Below, piece by piece: positions 61,666 to 64,000 of a DNA stretch of 64,000 bases. Made by a program: the position numbers and the translations under genes. The notes under the pieces are model-generated. The model was not told where the DNA came from. It was given only the letters and a program-made list of their open reading frames with translations, and did not search any database. Origin of the DNA: an uncultured Methanobrevibacter sp. (GTDB lineage: Archaea; Methanobacteriota; Methanobacteria; Methanobacteriales; Methanobacteriaceae); NCBI RefSeq assembly GCF_900314695.1, contig NZ_OMWD01000005.1, positions 1 to 64,000 of the forward strand, written 5' to 3'. Positions within the stretch are counted from its first letter, which is position 1, and the number at the start of each line of letters is the position of its first letter.

Positions 61666-62553
61666 ATGGTTTTAGAAAATTATTGCAGAGACTGTGGTCA
61701 TAGAATCCTTAGAAATGAACCATTCTGCCCAAATTGTGGTTGTAAGACAAATAATAGAAACAATGATGAACTATTGGTATTTACACCACCTATTCATGAT
61801 ATCGGCTTTTTCAATTTTAGCATTGACTTTTCACCATATATTGAAAGCAATCGCAAGGATTTCCAATATGAGATATGCTCTTGCGGATATCTTAATGAGG
61901 TTGATAATGAATTTTGCTACATGTGCGGGGTTAAGCGGTCTCAAAGCAGATTGTCTAAGATTTTCAAATCTAATTCTAAACCTAAATTTGAGTTGGGTAA
62001 TATATTATGTGAATGTGGTCATGTAAACCCAAAAGACAATATATTCTGTGAAATGTGTGGAAAACAATTACGCAATAATCCTAATCAAAGTCCTGATAAT
62101 TATAGTAATTTCAATTTGGAATTTGAAGACTCAATATTTTGTTTTTGCGGTGAGGAAAACGAAAAATTTTCTCTATTTTGTAAAAATTGTGGATTGCCTC
62201 TAAAAAACTTTGGACAATCACATGATGTTTCTATTTTATGCACCTGTTCTACAATAAATGAAATCACATCGGATTATTGTATTGAATGCGGTACTAACTT
62301 AAAAAATGAAAATTCAGTTTTTATTTGTGTTTGTGGCCATAAGAATAAGAGTGGATTTAAGTTTTGTGAAGTTTGTGAAAGGCCTTTAAATCCTTTAAGA
62401 GTCATAAAATCAAAGATAATCTGTTCATGCGGTGAAGTTTTAGATTTTAATGCTGATTTTTGTCATAATTGTGGAAAAAATATTAGGCGAACGATTATTG
62501 GTAAAAAATCTATTAATTATACTTTAAAAAATATTAGAACAGTTTTGAGGTAA
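61666..62553 (+). CDS. Array of seven zinc ribbons
   Basis: 295 residues built almost wholly of zinc-ribbon units: CRDCG...CPNCG, then six units starting CSCG/CECG/CFCG/CTCS/CVCG/CSCG and ending FCxxCG with 11-13 residues between. Linkers are polar, with no transmembrane helix. The array may bind RNA, DNA or other proteins. It is 17 bases after the DHH gene and 3 bases before the metallopeptidase-like gene, so the three may form one operon. I recognise no named family. Confidence 0.7.
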   Translation: MVLENYCRDCGHRILRNEPFCPNCGCKTNNRNNDELLVFTPPIHDIGFFNFSIDFSPYIESNRKDFQYEICSCGYLNEVDNEFCYMCGVKRSQSRLSKIFKSNSKPKFELGNILCECGHVNPKDNIFCEMCGKQLRNNPNQSPDNYSNFNLEFEDSIFCFCGEENEKFSLFCKNCGLPLKNFGQSHDVSILCTCSTINEITSDYCIECGTNLKNENSVFICVCGHKNKSGFKFCEVCERPLNPLRVIKSKIICSCGEVLDFNADFCHNCGKNIRRTIIGKKSINYTLKNIRTVLR

Positions 62554-62556
62554 CAT

Positions 62557-63534
62557 ATGAAAGCTTGTGATGTCTGCGGAACTTTAAATTTTAAGGAAAA
62601 TAATTATTGTATTCATTGTGGTAATAAATTAATTTTAGAACATGTTTGCCCACATTGCGGACAATATAATCCTGATGTTGCCATTCATTGTGTTAAATGC
62701 GGCAAACAGATTAATCCAATTAAAATTGATGATTTTGATATACTCTTCAGTGAATATAATCAAAATTTGCTATTGAATGCTGAAATCAGTGATGAAGAGT
62801 ATAACAGGCTATTGTCAAAGATTTTTGCAAGGGCGAAATACAGCAATATTTATGGAAACACTGCAAAAGAGAAAATTTTAAATTTAGCTAGCATTTTCAC
62901 CCAATGCAAACCCAAATCCAGGGGAATTGAAAGGGGATATATTTTTTTGGGAAATTGCATTTATTATGATGATCGTTTAGATGATTCGGTTCAGATTTCA
63001 ACTCTTATTCATGAATTGGCACATTACTTGTTATTTGATATTATTGAACAGTTATTATGTGATGTTTTCAAGGTAAAACCTTCAACAACTTTGCAGACTT
63101 TCGTATGGTATTTCTTAACACTTCCGGAATTCAAAATAATGAATGAATACTGTGCTCATACTGTTGAGGGAAGATTCATCCCTTATGGATATCAGAATTA
63201 TGGTTCTTTTAATAGTTTAATAGCACAGCCTGATTTTGATAAATCTTCTTTAAATGATATGGTTGTTTTTGGAAATACATTTGCAAATGAAATTATTGTT
63301 TATTTGGAAAAATATATTGGTGTAGATTTAAGAGAAGAAATCAAATTACAATATAAAAAAGATTTAAAGATACCTTCATATGATTCTTTAAATATAGAAA
63401 CAAATGATTGTTTGGCATTGTCTGTAAAAAATAGTGTTTTGTTAAAAGTATTGTGGGATATTTTTAAATTAGCTTCAAATGATGATGTTCGAGAGGAATT
63501 AGAAGAAATAAAAGAAGGTATTGAGTTAAATTAG
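62557..63534 (+). CDS. Zinc-ribbon protein fused to a HExxH metallopeptidase-like domain
   Basis: 325 residues. Two zinc ribbons (CDVCG...CIHCG and CPHCG...CVKCG) cover residues 1-50. After a linker, a metal-dependent domain holds QISTLIHELAHYLLFDIIEQLL (HELAH, about residue 152) and NEYCAHTVEGRF (about 196), where a second Glu could be the third ligand, as in gluzincins. No signal or helix for membranes is visible, so it is probably cytoplasmic. It starts 3 bases after the zinc-ribbon array, with GAGGT. Function unknown. Confidence 0.65.
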   Translation: MKACDVCGTLNFKENNYCIHCGNKLILEHVCPHCGQYNPDVAIHCVKCGKQINPIKIDDFDILFSEYNQNLLLNAEISDEEYNRLLSKIFARAKYSNIYGNTAKEKILNLASIFTQCKPKSRGIERGYIFLGNCIYYDDRLDDSVQISTLIHELAHYLLFDIIEQLLCDVFKVKPSTTLQTFVWYFLTLPEFKIMNEYCAHTVEGRFIPYGYQNYGSFNSLIAQPDFDKSSLNDMVVFGNTFANEIIVYLEKYIGVDLREEIKLQYKKDLKIPSYDSLNIETNDCLALSVKNSVLLKVLWDIFKLASNDDVREELEEIKEGIELN

Positions 63535-63824
63535 TCTTGTTCTTTTTCTTCTTTGTCTTTAATATTGTCTAATACTTCTTTACCGGTGTCAGTAAGTCTG
63601 TATAATCTGCCTTTACGTGCTTCTTCATTAATACATTCAACAATTTCTTTGCTTTTTAATTCACTTAGAACTTTGGAGATGTGGTTGGTTCTAATCCCAC
63701 TGTCTTTCGCAATGTTTGTTGGTATCTTTACATCGTCTCCAATAGATTTTAATGTTTTTTCACGATATTTAGAAATTTGAACGTATGAAGTTAATTTCAA
63801 AAGTTCATCATTTTCCTTTGACAT
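63531..63824 (-). CDS. Winged-helix transcriptional regulator
   Basis: 97 residues. A short helix leads into KYREKTLKSIGDDVKIPTNIAKDSGIRTNHISKVLSELKSKEIVECINEEARKGRLYRLT, a clear MarR/ArsR-like winged HTH, and a Lys/Glu-rich end. It stands alone, convergent with the metallopeptidase gene (4-base overlap). The palindrome over its promoter suggests autoregulation. Confidence 0.85.
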   Translation of the reverse strand: MSKENDELLKLTSYVQISKYREKTLKSIGDDVKIPTNIAKDSGIRTNHISKVLSELKSKEIVECINEEARKGRLYRLTDTGKEVLDNIKDKEEKEQD

Positions 63825-63845
63825 AATAAAATATTTTATTTTACT

Positions 63846-63864
63846 GTTATAAAAGTTTTATAAC
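63846..63864. promoter_or_regulatory. Palindrome over the regulator's TATA box
   Basis: GTTATAAAA-G-TTTTATAAC is a perfect palindrome with a one-base centre. It starts 22 bases before the minus-strand ATG, where a TATA box for a leaderless transcript would lie. Its half site GTTATA recurs in the cysK and metY promoters. Confidence 0.55.
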
Positions 63865-64000
63865 ATATTATTCCTATCTTAACCACTGATTAGATTGCTA
63901 TGTTTTTGTTTATTCATGTTTTAATTTATTAAATTTAAATAATTAATTTAATATATATCTTGTGTTAAAAATAATATTATATAATTTAATTTTGTTGTTT

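Overview
The window reads as a chromosomal segment of an AT-rich methanogenic archaeon of the order Methanobacteriales, most likely a Methanobrevibacter species. The evidence is archaeal housekeeping genes (L15e, a histone, glycerol-1-phosphate dehydrogenase, archaeal-type PheT and ProS), methanogen genes (FmdE family, CofC for coenzyme F420), large adhesin-like surface proteins with beta-helix repeats, and very low GC. Ribosome binding sites of the GGAGGTGAT type lie 3-8 bases before most starts. Function calls come from recognising protein families and motifs by eye; no database search was run.

Layout. 1-3274: metal-chelate ABC importer (binding protein cut by the window edge, permease, ATPase) followed by an FmdE-family protein. 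3485-5069: a three-gene membrane cluster with an ExbB-like and an ExbD-like subunit. 5227-8509: DUF3795 protein, L15e, RNA-binding protein, a biotin-synthase-like protein with an incomplete cluster motif, PRC-barrel protein, small membrane protein. 8510-8887: decayed IS200/IS605-type end. 8888-15646: membrane transporters and an aldo/keto reductase. 15880-18669: a giant surface protein with a recent internal duplication, then a histone with a C-terminal extension and a zinc-ribbon protein. 20435-22600: a decayed patch next to tRNA-Gln, with a tnpB remnant and a frameshifted acyltransferase. 22615-29680: AAA ATPase, CPBP protease, a P-type ATPase behind two DtxR-like operators, and a sulfonate/nitrate-type ABC pair. 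29717-35104: cofactor, lipid and sugar genes (thiD, cofC, proS, egsA, rpiA). 35203-40237: two divergent surface proteins. 40300-48940: housekeeping genes (yjbQ, pheT, valS, aroA, nth).

48967-57595 is a sulfur and cysteine island: cysK, cysE, a Cys-rich HTH regulator, tRNA-Cys, cysS, an O-acetylhomoserine sulfhydrylase, a cysteine desulfurase with its IscU scaffold, and a superoxide-reductase-like protein. The cysK and metY promoters share a 15-base core-promoter block and multiple copies of the inverted repeat ATAAC-N4-GTTAT, which suggests one sulfur regulon. A complete DDE insertion sequence follows (57639-58812), then a DHH phosphoesterase and two consecutive zinc-ribbon proteins, the second fused to a HExxH metallopeptidase-like domain, and a winged-helix regulator with a palindrome over its own promoter.

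No CRISPR array, rRNA or prophage was seen. The best candidates for undescribed biology are the sulfur operator family, the zinc-ribbon/metallopeptidase pair, the degenerate radical-SAM-like protein, the DtxR-box P-type ATPase and the tailed histone.
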